This document shows positions 1 through 8,558 of a stretch of 64,000 bases of DNA, piece after piece. The stretch is from Salipiger marinus (GTDB lineage: Bacteria; Pseudomonadota; Alphaproteobacteria; Rhodobacterales; Rhodobacteraceae). The stretch is from NCBI RefSeq assembly GCF_900100085.1, contig NZ_FNEJ01000012.1:62001-126000 (forward strand), read 5' to 3'. A program made the position numbers and the translations under genes. How positions within the stretch are numbered: the stretch's first letter is position 1; the number at the start of each line of letters is the position of its first letter. Below the pieces are notes generated by a model. It was not told where the DNA came from. It worked only from the letters and a program-made list of their open reading frames with translations, and searched no databases.

Positions 1-596
1 ATCAGCAGAACAAGCGTGTAGATGGTGGTGCTGTCTTGGGTGTAATTGCGCAGCTGTTCCGCCCGCATCGCCAGATCGGCGAGCGAGATCAGCGACACCA
101 GCGCCGTGTCCTTCAGGTTCTGGATGGCCAGATTGTCGAAGGGCGGCATCATCTCGGGGATGGCCTGCGGCAGCGCGATGCGGAACAGGGTCTGGCGCGG
201 GGTGAAATTCAGCGCGCGGGCGGCCTCGTATTGCTGGCGCGTCACGGCCTGCACCGCGCCGCGCACCACTTCGGCGCCATAAGCCCCGATATTCAGCGAC
301 AGCGCCAGAATCCCCGCCGTGACCGGCGGCAGCCGCAGGTTGATGCCGATGGCCTGCCCCACCAGCGGCAGGGCGAAATACAGCCAGAACAGCTGCACCA
401 GCAGCGAGGTGCCGCGGAAAATCTCGATATAGGCGACGGAAAGCCCGCGAACGGCGGCGTTGCGCGCGAGCTTGCCCAAGCCTGCGGCAAAGGCAAGAAG
501 CGCGCCAAAAAGCGTGGACCAGACGGTCAGCTGAACGGTCACCCAGGCGCCCTGCCCCAGCACGGGCAGGTAATCCAGCCAGGTCATCTCATCCAT
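1..596 (-). CDS. ehuC: Ectoine/hydroxyectoine ABC transporter permease EhuC (3' part missing)
   Basis: Inner-membrane permease of a polar-amino-acid-type ABC importer. Reading from ATG at 596 the protein begins MDEMTWLDYL, has a first membrane segment near residues 15-40, then the EIFRGTSLLVQ stretch and the family's EAARALNFTPRQTLFRIALPQ coupling-loop region (conserved E-A-A and G/N positions), all typical of HisM/EhuC permeases. The reading frame is still open at base 1, so the C-terminus lies outside the window. It follows ehuB in the same direction with a 55-base gap that holds a strong hairpin. Assignment to ectoine rather than another polar solute rests mainly on the adjacent EhuB and EctD. 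Confidence 0.85.
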   Translation of the reverse strand, partial: MDEMTWLDYLPVLGQGAWVTVQLTVWSTLFGALLAFAAGLGKLARNAAVRGLSVAYIEIFRGTSLLVQLFWLYFALPLVGQAIGINLRLPPVTAGILALSLNIGAYGAEVVRGAVQAVTRQQYEAARALNFTPRQTLFRIALPQAIPEMMPPFDNLAIQNLKDTALVSLISLADLAMRAEQLRNYTQDSTTIYTLVLL

Positions 597-619
597 AAAG
601 GCATATCCTCAAAAGTCGT

Positions 620-644
620 CCGGGCCGGCGCGGGGCCGGCCCGG
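620..644 (-). promoter_or_regulatory. Intercistronic hairpin between ehuB and ehuC
   Basis: Perfect 10-bp GC stem (620-629 with 635-644) and a 5-base loop, just after the ehuB stop. No U-run follows, so it looks like an mRNA-stabilising or partial-termination element that lowers permease expression relative to the binding protein. Confidence 0.6.
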
Positions 645-651
645 CGCTGGC

Positions 652-1542
652 TTACATGGCCTCGGCGGCGCACAGATCCTCGGTGGCGCGGGTGCCGGAT
701 CCCTGCACATCCGCGTCGGAGAAGCCGTAGGAGGTCAGGATTTCCGCCCATTCCTCGGTTTCCTTGAACGCGGTCAGCTCTTCGTTCACCGCGTCGCGCA
801 GCGATTCGGAGCCTTCGGCAAAGGTGAAGGCGCCCCAGCTGCGCACAGGCTCGCCGCCGATGACGGGGTCGGTGAACTCTGCCGCGCCTTCCACCTGATC
901 GGATTTGTCGGCAAGGCTCGCCACGGTCAGGCTGGTGGCGGCATAGGCGTCCGCGCGGCCCGTCGACACGTTGGAAATCGCGTCGGAATTGGCGGCCAGC
1001 GTCACCATGCGGTCCTCGGGCACACCCAGTTCCTGCAGCATTTCCAGCTGGTCGGCACCCGCCATGATGGCGACGGTCAGGTCGTCATTCTCCGCAAAAT
1101 CGGAAAAGGCGTGGATGTCCTTGGGGTTGCCAGCCGCGACCAGCAGGCCCTCGCCATAGGAGGTGTTGGGCTCGGAAAACAGCACGCTTTCACAGCGTTG
1201 CGGCAGCACGGCCATCTCTGCGGCGACCATGTCGAAACGGTCCGCCTGCAGGCCGGGGATCAGCGAGGAGAAATCGGTGGTCACCCATTCGATGTTCTCG
1301 ACGCCCAGTTCTTCCATGATGTGCTTGGCCACGTCCGGACCCGCACCCTGGGCGTTGCCCATGGGGTCGACAAAGCCATAGGGGATCTCGTTGGCGACCG
1401 CGATGCGGATGGTGCCGCTGTCCTGAATTTCCTCCAGCGTGGCGGCGGACAGCGCGGTGGTTCCCAGCAGGACAGACCCGGCAGCGAGGGTGGCAAGACG
1501 TTTGATGGTCAAAGCATTTTCTCCCAGATTGTTTGTTTTCAT
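652..1542 (-). CDS. ehuB: Ectoine/hydroxyectoine-binding protein EhuB
   Basis: Periplasmic solute-binding protein (296 aa) that delivers ectoine or hydroxyectoine to the Ehu ABC importer. An N-terminal signal peptide (Lys/Arg then a hydrophobic run ending in LSA-A near residue 34) precedes a PBPb/SBP_bac_3 fold: SGTIRIAVANEIPYGF, the WVTTDFSSLIPGLQADRFDMVAAEMAV segment (binding-cleft region) and a C-terminal ELTAFKETEEWAEIL helix. These segments resemble EhuB proteins of rhizobia and roseobacters. It is first gene of the operon and divergent from ectD, 165 bases apart, so both are probably controlled from the shared intergenic region. Confidence 0.88.
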   Translation of the reverse strand: MKTNNLGENALTIKRLATLAAGSVLLGTTALSAATLEEIQDSGTIRIAVANEIPYGFVDPMGNAQGAGPDVAKHIMEELGVENIEWVTTDFSSLIPGLQADRFDMVAAEMAVLPQRCESVLFSEPNTSYGEGLLVAAGNPKDIHAFSDFAENDDLTVAIMAGADQLEMLQELGVPEDRMVTLAANSDAISNVSTGRADAYAATSLTVASLADKSDQVEGAAEFTDPVIGGEPVRSWGAFTFAEGSESLRDAVNEELTAFKETEEWAEILTSYGFSDADVQGSGTRATEDLCAAEAM

Positions 1543-1551
1543 GCTGAATAA

Positions 1552-1577
1552 CCTATAGTGTATCTAAGCAATGTCAA
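1552..1577 (-). promoter_or_regulatory. Possible ehuB promoter element
   Basis: On the minus strand a perfect -35-like TTGACA (1577-1572) is followed by TATAGG (1557-1552). The spacing of 14 is too short for a standard sigma70 promoter, so either the -10 is another nearby AT-rich hexamer or an activator is needed. The start codon of ehuB is 10 bases downstream of the TATAGG. Confidence 0.3.
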
Positions 1578-1707
1578 AGCGGACCCCGGATTTTTACCCG
1601 GCGCCCCTTGCGACAGGGGCCGGATTTGGCGTCCGGGGACCGACTTTGGACAGCGCGGGCAGGCCCAAGGGCCGCCCGGCGCAAGCAGTCTAAAAGGAGG
1701 AAACCCC

Positions 1708-2652
1708 ATGAACGTCACAACCGGACCCGCGCAGTTCACCGATCCCGACGCCTACCCCACCCGCCTGCCCGATGCAGAGCGGATGACGGCCCGGCGCGAC
1801 CCGGTGCTGTGGTCCGACTGGACGGACAAGGCCCCCGTCTCCCGCGAGGAGGCGGAGTTTTACGCCGAAAAAGGCTATCTGGTGCGGCGCGACCTGTTCA
1901 CCCCCGAAGAGGTGCGGCTGCTGATCGACACTTCGGCGAAGCTGCGCGCCAATGGCCAGCAGATCCGGTCAGAGGATCTGGTGACCGAACCCGGATCGGA
2001 TGCGGTGCGCACCGTGTTCCGGCTGGACGAGCATGACGCGCTGTTCGCGCGGCTTGCGGCGGACAGCCGTGTGGCCGATGTGGCGCGGTTCCTGCTGGGG
2101 GATGAGGTCTATCTTCACCAGAGCCGCCTGAACTACAAGCCGGGCTTCACCGGCAAGGAATTCTACTGGCATTCCGATTTCGAGACTTGGCACGCCGAGG
2201 ATGGCATGCCCCGGATGCGCGCGGTGTCGGCCTCGGTGCTGCTGACCGACAATTCGGCGCTGAACGGGCCGTTGATGCTGATCCCCGGCTCGCATGGCCG
2301 GTTCATCGCCTGTCAGGGCGAGACGCCGGAGGCGAACCACGAATCCAGCCTGAAGAAGCAGGAGGTCGGCGTGCCCTCGCAGGCGGTGCTGGAACAGCTC
2401 GCGGCAGAGGCGGGCATCGATGCCGCGACCGGCCCGGCGGGCACGGTGATCTTCTTTGAATGCAACACGCTTCATGCGTCCAACGGCAATGTCACGCCGT
2501 TTCCACGCTCGAATGCGTTCTTTGTCTATAATGCCGTGTCGAACCAGCCGAAGGCCCCGTTTGCGGCAAGCGCGCCGCGTCCGGCCTTTCTGGCGCATCG
2601 GGGGGAAGCTTCACCCCTCCGCGTGGTCAGCGGCGACCTCTGTCGCGGCTGA
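1708..2652 (+). CDS. ectD: Ectoine 5-hydroxylase EctD
   Basis: Non-haem Fe(II)/2-oxoglutarate dioxygenase converting ectoine to 5-hydroxyectoine; cytoplasmic. The 314-residue protein (family about 300-310) contains the EctD signature around residues 153-170 (FYWHSDFETWH then EDGMPRMR). Iron ligands are seen as H155, D157 and H256 (in CNTLHASNG), and a 2-oxoglutarate-binding Arg is likely in PRSNAFFVYN. The start was chosen at 1708 because AAAGGAGG lies 8 bases upstream; the frame is open further 5' but that extension looks non-coding. It stands alone, opposite the ehu uptake genes and not with ectABC, so it may act on imported ectoine. Confidence 0.93.
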   Translation: MNVTTGPAQFTDPDAYPTRLPDAERMTARRDPVLWSDWTDKAPVSREEAEFYAEKGYLVRRDLFTPEEVRLLIDTSAKLRANGQQIRSEDLVTEPGSDAVRTVFRLDEHDALFARLAADSRVADVARFLLGDEVYLHQSRLNYKPGFTGKEFYWHSDFETWHAEDGMPRMRAVSASVLLTDNSALNGPLMLIPGSHGRFIACQGETPEANHESSLKKQEVGVPSQAVLEQLAAEAGIDAATGPAGTVIFFECNTLHASNGNVTPFPRSNAFFVYNAVSNQPKAPFAASAPRPAFLAHRGEASPLRVVSGDLCRG

Positions 2653-2694
2653 CGGTGGGGACGGATGGTGGGGGCCTGTCCCCTGCCCCTGCCT

Positions 2695-2726
2695 GCGGCC
2701 TGCAGCGCCCTTGGGGCGCGGGCCGC
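2695..2726. terminator. Nested inverted repeat between ectD and a convergent small gene
   Basis: Outer arms GCGGCC/GGCCGC (2695-2700, 2721-2726) and inner arms GCGCCC/GGGCGC (2705-2710, 2714-2719) form a GC-rich stem-loop. It lies in the convergent gap, so it may end transcription from both sides. There is no long U-run. Confidence 0.5.
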
Positions 2727-2732
2727 AAGGCC

Positions 2733-2840
2733 TCAGCAGTCTTGGTCGTTCTGGTTGCGGCGCGAGAAATAGTCCTGAGCAAACTCGACAGCGGCAGCAA
2801 CGGCGATCAGGGCAACAAGGATTTCAATGTAACCAGTCAT
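2733..2840 (-). CDS. 35-residue single-span membrane peptide, unknown function
   Basis: Short open frame not expected from neighbouring genes: it starts MTGYIEILVAL, has one hydrophobic helix (about residues 5-20) and a charged tail FSRRNQNDQDC. A plausible ribosome site, AGAGGAAG, lies 8 bases before the ATG, and the region is otherwise non-coding on both strands. An AT-rich TATATT hexamer on the minus strand about 35-45 bases upstream could be a -10 box. I do not recognise the family; small one-helix peptides often attach to a larger membrane protein. It ends 80 bases from ectD (convergent) and is followed by no other gene in its direction before ectD. Confidence 0.55.
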   Translation of the reverse strand: MTGYIEILVALIAVAAAVEFAQDYFSRRNQNDQDC

Positions 2841-3013
2841 TTGCGTCTTCCTCTTAATCAGTGTCGTCTTCTGAGGATGAATATAGACAGGCGCCCTGTC
2901 TTGGGCGAGCGGGCGGAGGGATCGTTTCTAAACCCGGTGGAATAATCCCCTACCCCAAAGGATAGGGTCCGCACCCCTTCCGCCCAATTAACTGCGTCAA
3001 ATCAGGCAGATAG

Positions 3014-4804
3014 TCAGATCCACAGCCCCAGAAACGCCACAATCATGCCACAAACGATCAGGCCCACGCGCATCGGCCACGGCCTGCGCCCGATCAGCCC
3101 GTGCGACAGCAGCGCCAGACCCAGCGCGAGCCGGGCAAAGGCGAACAGGGCCAGCGCGGGATGGCTGGTCAGTTCCAGCACATGGGGGTTGGCGATCATC
3201 CCCAGCGGAATGATGTAAAGCCCGACGCCAAGCGCCATGGCGGTCAGCGCCACCTTGACCCAGCTTTCCCCGATCATCCCCGCCGCGATGAACACCGCGC
3301 CGCAGACCGGCGGCGTGATGGTCGACAGCAGCGCGAACCAGAACACGAACAGATGCGCCTGCAGAGGCTCCAGCCCCAGCTGCGTCAGCGCGGGCCCCGC
3401 CACCGACACGCAGATCACATAGGCGGCGGTGGTCGGCACCTCCATGCCCAGCACCAGACAGGCGAGCGCGGTCAGCAGCAGCGACGGCCAGAGCAGCCCG
3501 CCCGAGCCTGACAGGATCAGCGAGGTGATCTTGACCCCCAGCCCCGTGACCCCCAGCACCCCGATCACGATCGACGCACACAGGATGATGGCCGCGATCA
3601 TCGACACCTGCCGCGCCGAGGCGAGCAGCGCCAGCCCCAGCCGCCTGCGGGTTTCGGCGGCATCGAACCTCAGCCGGGCATTGGTCAGCAGCAGCACCGC
3701 CCCGGCGAGGATCGCGAGACAAGCGGCATATTGCGGCGTGTATCCGGCGGCGAACATGCCCAGCATCAGCACGGTGAAGGGCACAAGGAAGAACAGCGAG
3801 GTGATGACCACGTCGCGCCGCGCGGGCTGGTCGCCCGCCTCGATCCCGCGCAGGGGATAGCGCGAGGCATAGGCGTTGATGCCGACCCAGACCGCCCAGA
3901 AGTACAGGATGGCGGGCAGGATCGCCGCCGCCATGATCTGCGTATAGGGCGTGCCGGTCAGCTCGACCATGACGAAGGCGCCCGCCCCCATCAGCGGCGG
4001 CATGATCTGCCCGCCGCTGGAGGCCACCGCCTCGACCCCCGCCGCCAGCCGCTTGGGATAGCCGAGCCGGGTCATGGCGGGCAGGGTGATGGCGCCGGTG
4101 GAGGCGACATTGGCGCTGGCCGAGCCGGAGATGGAGCCGAAAAGCGCCGAGGAGATGACAGAGACCTTGGCCGCCCCCCCGGTCAGCCGCCCCGCCGCGG
4201 CGGCGGCAACGTTCATGAAGCCCTGCCCGGCCTCGCCCGCGTTCAGCACCGCGCCGAAGATGACGAAGATCGACACCACCCCCACCGACACGGCGGTGAG
4301 CGAGCCCCAGATGCCGCCTTCGGCAATGGTCATGGTGCCAAGGAACGAGGCCATGGGCAGCCCGGCATGGCCGAATTCGCCCGGAATGTGCTGGCCCCAG
4401 ACCGCATAGGCCAGCGCCGTCACCGCCACGATGGGCAGCGGCCAGCCGATGGCCCGCCGCGCCGCCTCGATCACCGTGGCGAGCAGCACCACCGCGACGC
4501 CGATCTGGAACGGGCTTTCCAGAAACCCGTACTGATCGCCCAGCATGTCATGGTTCAGCGCCACCCACAGCGCCGCCGCCATGCCGAAGCCGGTCAGCAC
4601 CGCGCCGGTGACCAGCGACAGACCGCGCGCCCCGAACAGGAAGATCCACGGCAGCACCACCGCCAGATGCAGCGGGCGGCTGACGAGGTTGGGCACCAGA
4701 CCCCAGAAGATCAGCCCGATATGGTAGATCACCAGCAGCGCCGCCGCCCCGATCCAGAGCCCGCGCCCCAGCGGGCTGCGCGGCAGATCCTGTTCAGGCC
4801 CCAT
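3014..4804 (-). CDS. TAXI-type TRAP transporter, fused membrane subunit (DctQM fusion)
   Basis: Inner-membrane secondary transporter of the TRAP group, 596 aa, in which the small 4-TM and large 12-TM subunits are one chain, as is usual for TAXI systems. Many hydrophobic segments are visible. The conserved large-subunit stretches are SGSASANVASTGAITLPAM (residues about 225-245), EAVASSGGQIMPPLMGAGAFVM, and LGMEVPTTAAYVICV. AAAGGAAC precedes the ATG. It lies directly downstream of its solute-binding protein (69-base gap with a hairpin). The substrate is unknown; TAXI relatives have been linked to glutamate and other carboxylates. It is only distantly similar to the two other TAXI permeases in the window. 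Confidence 0.88.
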   Translation of the reverse strand: MGPEQDLPRSPLGRGLWIGAAALLVIYHIGLIFWGLVPNLVSRPLHLAVVLPWIFLFGARGLSLVTGAVLTGFGMAAALWVALNHDMLGDQYGFLESPFQIGVAVVLLATVIEAARRAIGWPLPIVAVTALAYAVWGQHIPGEFGHAGLPMASFLGTMTIAEGGIWGSLTAVSVGVVSIFVIFGAVLNAGEAGQGFMNVAAAAAGRLTGGAAKVSVISSALFGSISGSASANVASTGAITLPAMTRLGYPKRLAAGVEAVASSGGQIMPPLMGAGAFVMVELTGTPYTQIMAAAILPAILYFWAVWVGINAYASRYPLRGIEAGDQPARRDVVITSLFFLVPFTVLMLGMFAAGYTPQYAACLAILAGAVLLLTNARLRFDAAETRRRLGLALLASARQVSMIAAIILCASIVIGVLGVTGLGVKITSLILSGSGGLLWPSLLLTALACLVLGMEVPTTAAYVICVSVAGPALTQLGLEPLQAHLFVFWFALLSTITPPVCGAVFIAAGMIGESWVKVALTAMALGVGLYIIPLGMIANPHVLELTSHPALALFAFARLALGLALLSHGLIGRRPWPMRVGLIVCGMIVAFLGLWI

Positions 4805-4828
4805 GCCCGTTCCTTTCGCAATAAAGGA

Positions 4829-4852
4829 GGGGCCGGACAGATGCCCGGCCCC
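4829..4852 (-). promoter_or_regulatory. Hairpin between TAXI binding protein and permease
   Basis: Arms GGGGCCGG (4829-4836) and CCGGCCCC (4845-4852) around an 8-base loop, placed between the binding-protein stop and the permease ribosome site. Same position as hairpins after the other binding-protein genes here. Confidence 0.5.
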
Positions 4853-4873
4853 CTGTTTCTCTCCGCGCCGCGC

Positions 4874-5824
4874 TTACTTCTGCGCGTCGGCGACCGGCAT
4901 CCCGGCCTCTTCGTAATAGCGCACGGCACCCGGATGCAGCTTGCCGCGGACATTCTCCAGCAGCTGCGGGTTGACGCTGGTCCACCATGCGGATTCTGCG
5001 CCCATGCGTTCCTTTTCCTCCCAGAAGGTGCGGGTCATCTGATAGGCGGTGTCCTCGTCCATCTTGGTGGTGGCATAGGCGACCACGGGCAGCGAGGTGG
5101 TGACCACGTCGCTGTCCTGCCCGGCATAGGTGCCCGCCGGAATGACCAGCTTGGCGCTGCCCGCCTTGGCCAGCTCCTCCTCGGTCATCGACAGCAGGGT
5201 GACGGGGACCGACGCGGCAGCCTCCACCACATTCGGGGCGGGCCAGCTTCCGGCGGTCACGAAACCGTCGATCTGGCCGTTCTGCAGCGCGGGCACGGCG
5301 TTGGACAGTTCCACATCCGCGATCTCCACCTTGCCGTCCAGACCAAAGGCGGTGAGGTATTTCGCCCCTTCGCTGGCGCCGAAGCTGCCCTTGCCCAGAA
5401 GCAGGCTGTGGCCTTCAAGCCCGGCATAATCGGTGACACCGCTGTCGGCGGACATCACGAAATGCATGGTCAGCGAGGGCAGCGGGAACAGGGCGCGGAT
5501 CTCGTCAAAGGCGGGGTTGCCCTTGCCGTCAAAGGCGCCGGTGCCGGACTGCGCGGCGGCCACCAGCGCGGGCGGGCTGGTGAAGACGTAATCGGCGCCG
5601 CGCGCGCGCACCTCCATCACGTTCTGCTGGCTGCCCTGGCTTTCCTCGACGGTGACGCTGATGGCGCCATCGGTGCCCGCCTTCATCGCCTCAGCCACCT
5701 GCACGCTCATCTGGTAATAGGACGACCCGGTCTTGGCCGCCTTGAACGTCACCCGCGTTTCCGCCTGCGCGGGCAGCGCCAGCACCAGACCCGCCGCCAG
5801 CGTGGCCTTGAAAAGATGTCGCAT
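4874..5824 (-). CDS. TAXI family TRAP solute-binding protein
   Basis: Periplasmic binding subunit, 316 aa. A signal peptide ends near residue 21 (LPAQA-E). The mature part starts with a TAXI-like strand, RVTFKAAKTGSSYYQMSVQVAEAM, and includes VEESQGSQQNVMEVRARGADYVFTSPP and a region near 185-215 (ALQNGQIDGFVTAG) that in the family lines the ligand cleft. GGGAGGATC lies before the ATG. First gene of a two-gene operon with the fused permease at 3014-4804. Its first strand differs from the GLATTTGG/GTLSGAA starts of the other two TAXI proteins in the window, so the ligand is probably different. Confidence 0.85.
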   Translation of the reverse strand: MRHLFKATLAAGLVLALPAQAETRVTFKAAKTGSSYYQMSVQVAEAMKAGTDGAISVTVEESQGSQQNVMEVRARGADYVFTSPPALVAAAQSGTGAFDGKGNPAFDEIRALFPLPSLTMHFVMSADSGVTDYAGLEGHSLLLGKGSFGASEGAKYLTAFGLDGKVEIADVELSNAVPALQNGQIDGFVTAGSWPAPNVVEAAASVPVTLLSMTEEELAKAGSAKLVIPAGTYAGQDSDVVTTSLPVVAYATTKMDEDTAYQMTRTFWEEKERMGAESAWWTSVNPQLLENVRGKLHPGAVRYYEEAGMPVADAQK

Positions 5825-5871
5825 CCCCTGATCCTCCCTCGGAAATTCTGCGGCGGACTAGAACACCGCAG

Positions 5872-5905
5872 CCGCGCCGGGGTCAAGGCAAAGCCCCCGG
5901 CGCGG
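5872..5905 (-). terminator. Hairpin after secDF
   Basis: Perfect 11-bp stem (5872-5882 with 5895-5905) and 12-base loop, starting 9 bases past the secDF stop codon in its direction and before the TAXI operon. A strong stem but no U-run. Confidence 0.5.
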
Positions 5906-5913
5906 TGCGGGGC

Positions 5914-8469
5914 TCAGATGCGGCTTGCCGCCAGCCCTTCGGGGGTGGCGGTGTCGGGGGTGGCGGGGCGCGCACGCGGCACGCCCAGCATCAGCACGAT
6001 GTTCTTGGCCACATAGATCGACGACCATGTGCCCACCACCACGCCGAAGGTGATGGCGAAGACAAAGGCGCGGATCACGTCGCCGCCCAGCACCAGCAGC
6101 GCCACCAGCGCGATCAGCGTGGTGAGCGAGGTCATCAGCGTGCGGCTGAGCGTTTCATTGGCCGAGAGGTTGAGCAGGTCGCGCAGCGGCATCACGCGGT
6201 ATTTGCGCAGGTTCTCCCGCACCCGGTCAAAGACCACCACCGTGTCGTTGATGGAATAGCCAAGGATGGTCAGCAGCGCCGCCACGATGGGCAGATCGAA
6301 GCGGATCTGGAACAGCGCGAACACCCCCAGCGTCACCACCACGTCATGCACCAGCGCCGCCACGGCCCCCAGCGCGAACTGCCATTCGAACCGCGCCCAG
6401 ACATAGATCAGGATGCCCAGGGTCGCCGCCCCCACCGCCAGCAGCGCCGTGGTCATCAGCTCCCCCGACACCTTGCCGCCCACGGTTTCCACCGAGGTGA
6501 AGCTGACCCCGGGATCGGCTGCGGCCAGCGCGGACTGAATCTGCGCCAGCGTCTGCGGCGGCAGCGCCTCGTCCCCCGGCTGTGCCTCGATCCGCAGCGT
6601 GGCGACATGCTGGTCGGCGGCGAAGCCCGGATCAAAGATCTGGGTGATGGTCACATCGCCCAGATCCAGCGGCGCCAGCGCCTGCCGCCAAGTGCCGATG
6701 TCCAGATCCTGCGTGGTTTCGGCCCGGATCGCGGTGCCGCCCTTGAAATCGATTCCCAGATTGAGCCCCATGCTGAAGATCAGGAAGACCGACACCACGA
6801 CCGCCAGCGCCGAGGCGCCGAAACTTGCCCATTGCCAGCGGAAGAAGTTGAACGTGGTCTGCGCGGGCAGCCACGCCAGCACGCCCCTCAGATGCAGGGT
6901 GCGGGGGCGTCGCCATTCCAGCCAAGCCTGCAGGATCAGCCGGGTCAGCCAGACGGAGGTGAACATCGAGGTGAGGATCCCCAGCCCCAGCGTCACCGCA
7001 AAACCCCGGATCGGCCCCGAGCCCAGCCAGAACATCAGCGCGGCGGTCAGAAGCCCGGTGACGTTGGAATCGAGGATGGCGGAAAAGGCGTTGCTGAACC
7101 CGCCCATCACGCCTTTCCATGGCGAGGCGCCCTGCCGCAGTTCCTCGCGGATGCGTTCAAAGATCAGCACATTGGCATCCACCGCCATGCCCATGGTCAG
7201 CACGATGCCCGCGATCCCCGGCAGGGTCAGCGTGGCCCCCACCAGCGACAGCAGCCCCACCAGCATGCAGAGGTTCAGCACCAGCGCCGCCGTGGCCACC
7301 AGCCCGAAGCCGCCGTAACAGGCCAGCATCAGCGCGCAGACCGCGACAAAGCCGGTGATCGCGGCCAGCCCCCCGGCCTGAATGCTGTCCTGCCCCAGTT
7401 CCGGGCCAACGGTGCGTTCTTCCAGAAACTGCAGCTCCGCTGGCAGCGCGCCCGCGCGCAGCAGCGTGGCAAGCTCGGTCGACTGGTCGATGGTGAACTG
7501 GCCGGAGATGATGCCCGACCCGCCGGGAATATGGCTCTGGATCACCGGGGCGGAGATCACCTGATCGTCAAGCACGATGGCGAAAGGCTCGCCGATATGG
7601 GCGGCGGTGAACTCGCCAAAGGCCCGCGCGCCCGCGCTGTCAAAGCGGAAGGTCACGGCGGGGCTGCCGTTCTGGTCGAAGCTCGGCTTCGAATCCACCA
7701 GCTCCTCGCCGGTGACCACGGCGCGCGGATCGAGCGTATAGCTGGTCTGCGGATTCTCCGCCGAAGGCAGGGTCAGGCTGTCCGGCGCCGCCTTCGGCAG
7801 CACGGGGTGAAAGGACAGATGCGCGGTGGTGCCGATCAGCGATTTCAGCGCCTCGGCACTGTCGAGCCCCGGCACCTCGATCAGGAGGCGGTCTTCGCCC
7901 TGCCGCAGGATGGTGGGTTCGCGGGTGCCCGCCTCGTCGATGCGGCGGCGCACGATTTCAAGGCTCTGCGCCATGACCCGGTCGGTCAGCGCGGCCAGCC
8001 CCGGTTCGGTGAAGGCGACGGTCAGCCGCCCGTCCTTGGCGCTGACGCTCAGCTCGCCGCTGCCGTCGCGCTGCACCAGATCGCGCGCCACCTGCAGCGC
8101 GGCGGACATGCCCTCGGGCGCGGTGACGGCCACCGACAGCGTGCCCGCAGGCGCCTCGAGCCGGCGCACCGGGCCCAGCTGAGCGCGCAGCGGGCGCAGC
8201 CCGTCACGCAATTCGGGCCAGAGCGCGTCCATCTGGCGGGCGGCGACGCTGGTCACGTCCACCTCCGCCAGCAGATGCGCGCCGCCGCGCAGATCAAGGC
8301 CAAGGTTCACCAGATCATCGGGCAGCCAGCCCGGCCAGATCTGGCTTTGGGTCTGGGCGTCATGTGACGCCTCGACCCGGGTGTAAAAGGCATTGGGCAG
8401 CGCCAGCCACAGGCACAGCGCGCAGACGCCCCAGAGACAGAGGCGTTTCCACAACAGGATACGGTGCAT
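5914..8469 (-). CDS. secDF: Fused protein translocase subunit SecDF
   Basis: Membrane component that uses the proton motive force to assist Sec export from the periplasmic side. One 851-aa chain joins SecD and SecF. The SecD half has LGLDLRGGAHLLAEVD near residues 55-75, a large periplasmic P1 domain, and VDANVLIFERIREEL in TM4. The SecF half begins with LNLGIDFKGGTAIRAE near residue 570 and ends with INDTVVVFDRVRENLRK. Start chosen at the ATG at 8469 (MHRILLWKR, then a TM helix); an in-frame extension to 8499 adds polar residues. Many alphaproteobacteria have separate secD and secF next to yajC; here there is no yajC and the halves are fused. A small membrane-protein gene lies 89 bases upstream in the same direction. 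Confidence 0.92.
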   Translation of the reverse strand: MHRILLWKRLCLWGVCALCLWLALPNAFYTRVEASHDAQTQSQIWPGWLPDDLVNLGLDLRGGAHLLAEVDVTSVAARQMDALWPELRDGLRPLRAQLGPVRRLEAPAGTLSVAVTAPEGMSAALQVARDLVQRDGSGELSVSAKDGRLTVAFTEPGLAALTDRVMAQSLEIVRRRIDEAGTREPTILRQGEDRLLIEVPGLDSAEALKSLIGTTAHLSFHPVLPKAAPDSLTLPSAENPQTSYTLDPRAVVTGEELVDSKPSFDQNGSPAVTFRFDSAGARAFGEFTAAHIGEPFAIVLDDQVISAPVIQSHIPGGSGIISGQFTIDQSTELATLLRAGALPAELQFLEERTVGPELGQDSIQAGGLAAITGFVAVCALMLACYGGFGLVATAALVLNLCMLVGLLSLVGATLTLPGIAGIVLTMGMAVDANVLIFERIREELRQGASPWKGVMGGFSNAFSAILDSNVTGLLTAALMFWLGSGPIRGFAVTLGLGILTSMFTSVWLTRLILQAWLEWRRPRTLHLRGVLAWLPAQTTFNFFRWQWASFGASALAVVVSVFLIFSMGLNLGIDFKGGTAIRAETTQDLDIGTWRQALAPLDLGDVTITQIFDPGFAADQHVATLRIEAQPGDEALPPQTLAQIQSALAAADPGVSFTSVETVGGKVSGELMTTALLAVGAATLGILIYVWARFEWQFALGAVAALVHDVVVTLGVFALFQIRFDLPIVAALLTILGYSINDTVVVFDRVRENLRKYRVMPLRDLLNLSANETLSRTLMTSLTTLIALVALLVLGGDVIRAFVFAITFGVVVGTWSSIYVAKNIVLMLGVPRARPATPDTATPEGLAASRI

Positions 8470-8558
8470 GAGTTCATCCTGAACGCGCCCCGTCCGCACG
8501 CGGCGGCGGGGCTATGACATGAGAATGACGCCCCTTGGGGCGCCGCAAAGGTCAGCGG

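Noticed and set aside
5905-8367. Plus-strand open frame of about 820 codons opposite secDF
   Set aside because: No recognisable domain and biased composition; secDF motifs are on the minus strand.
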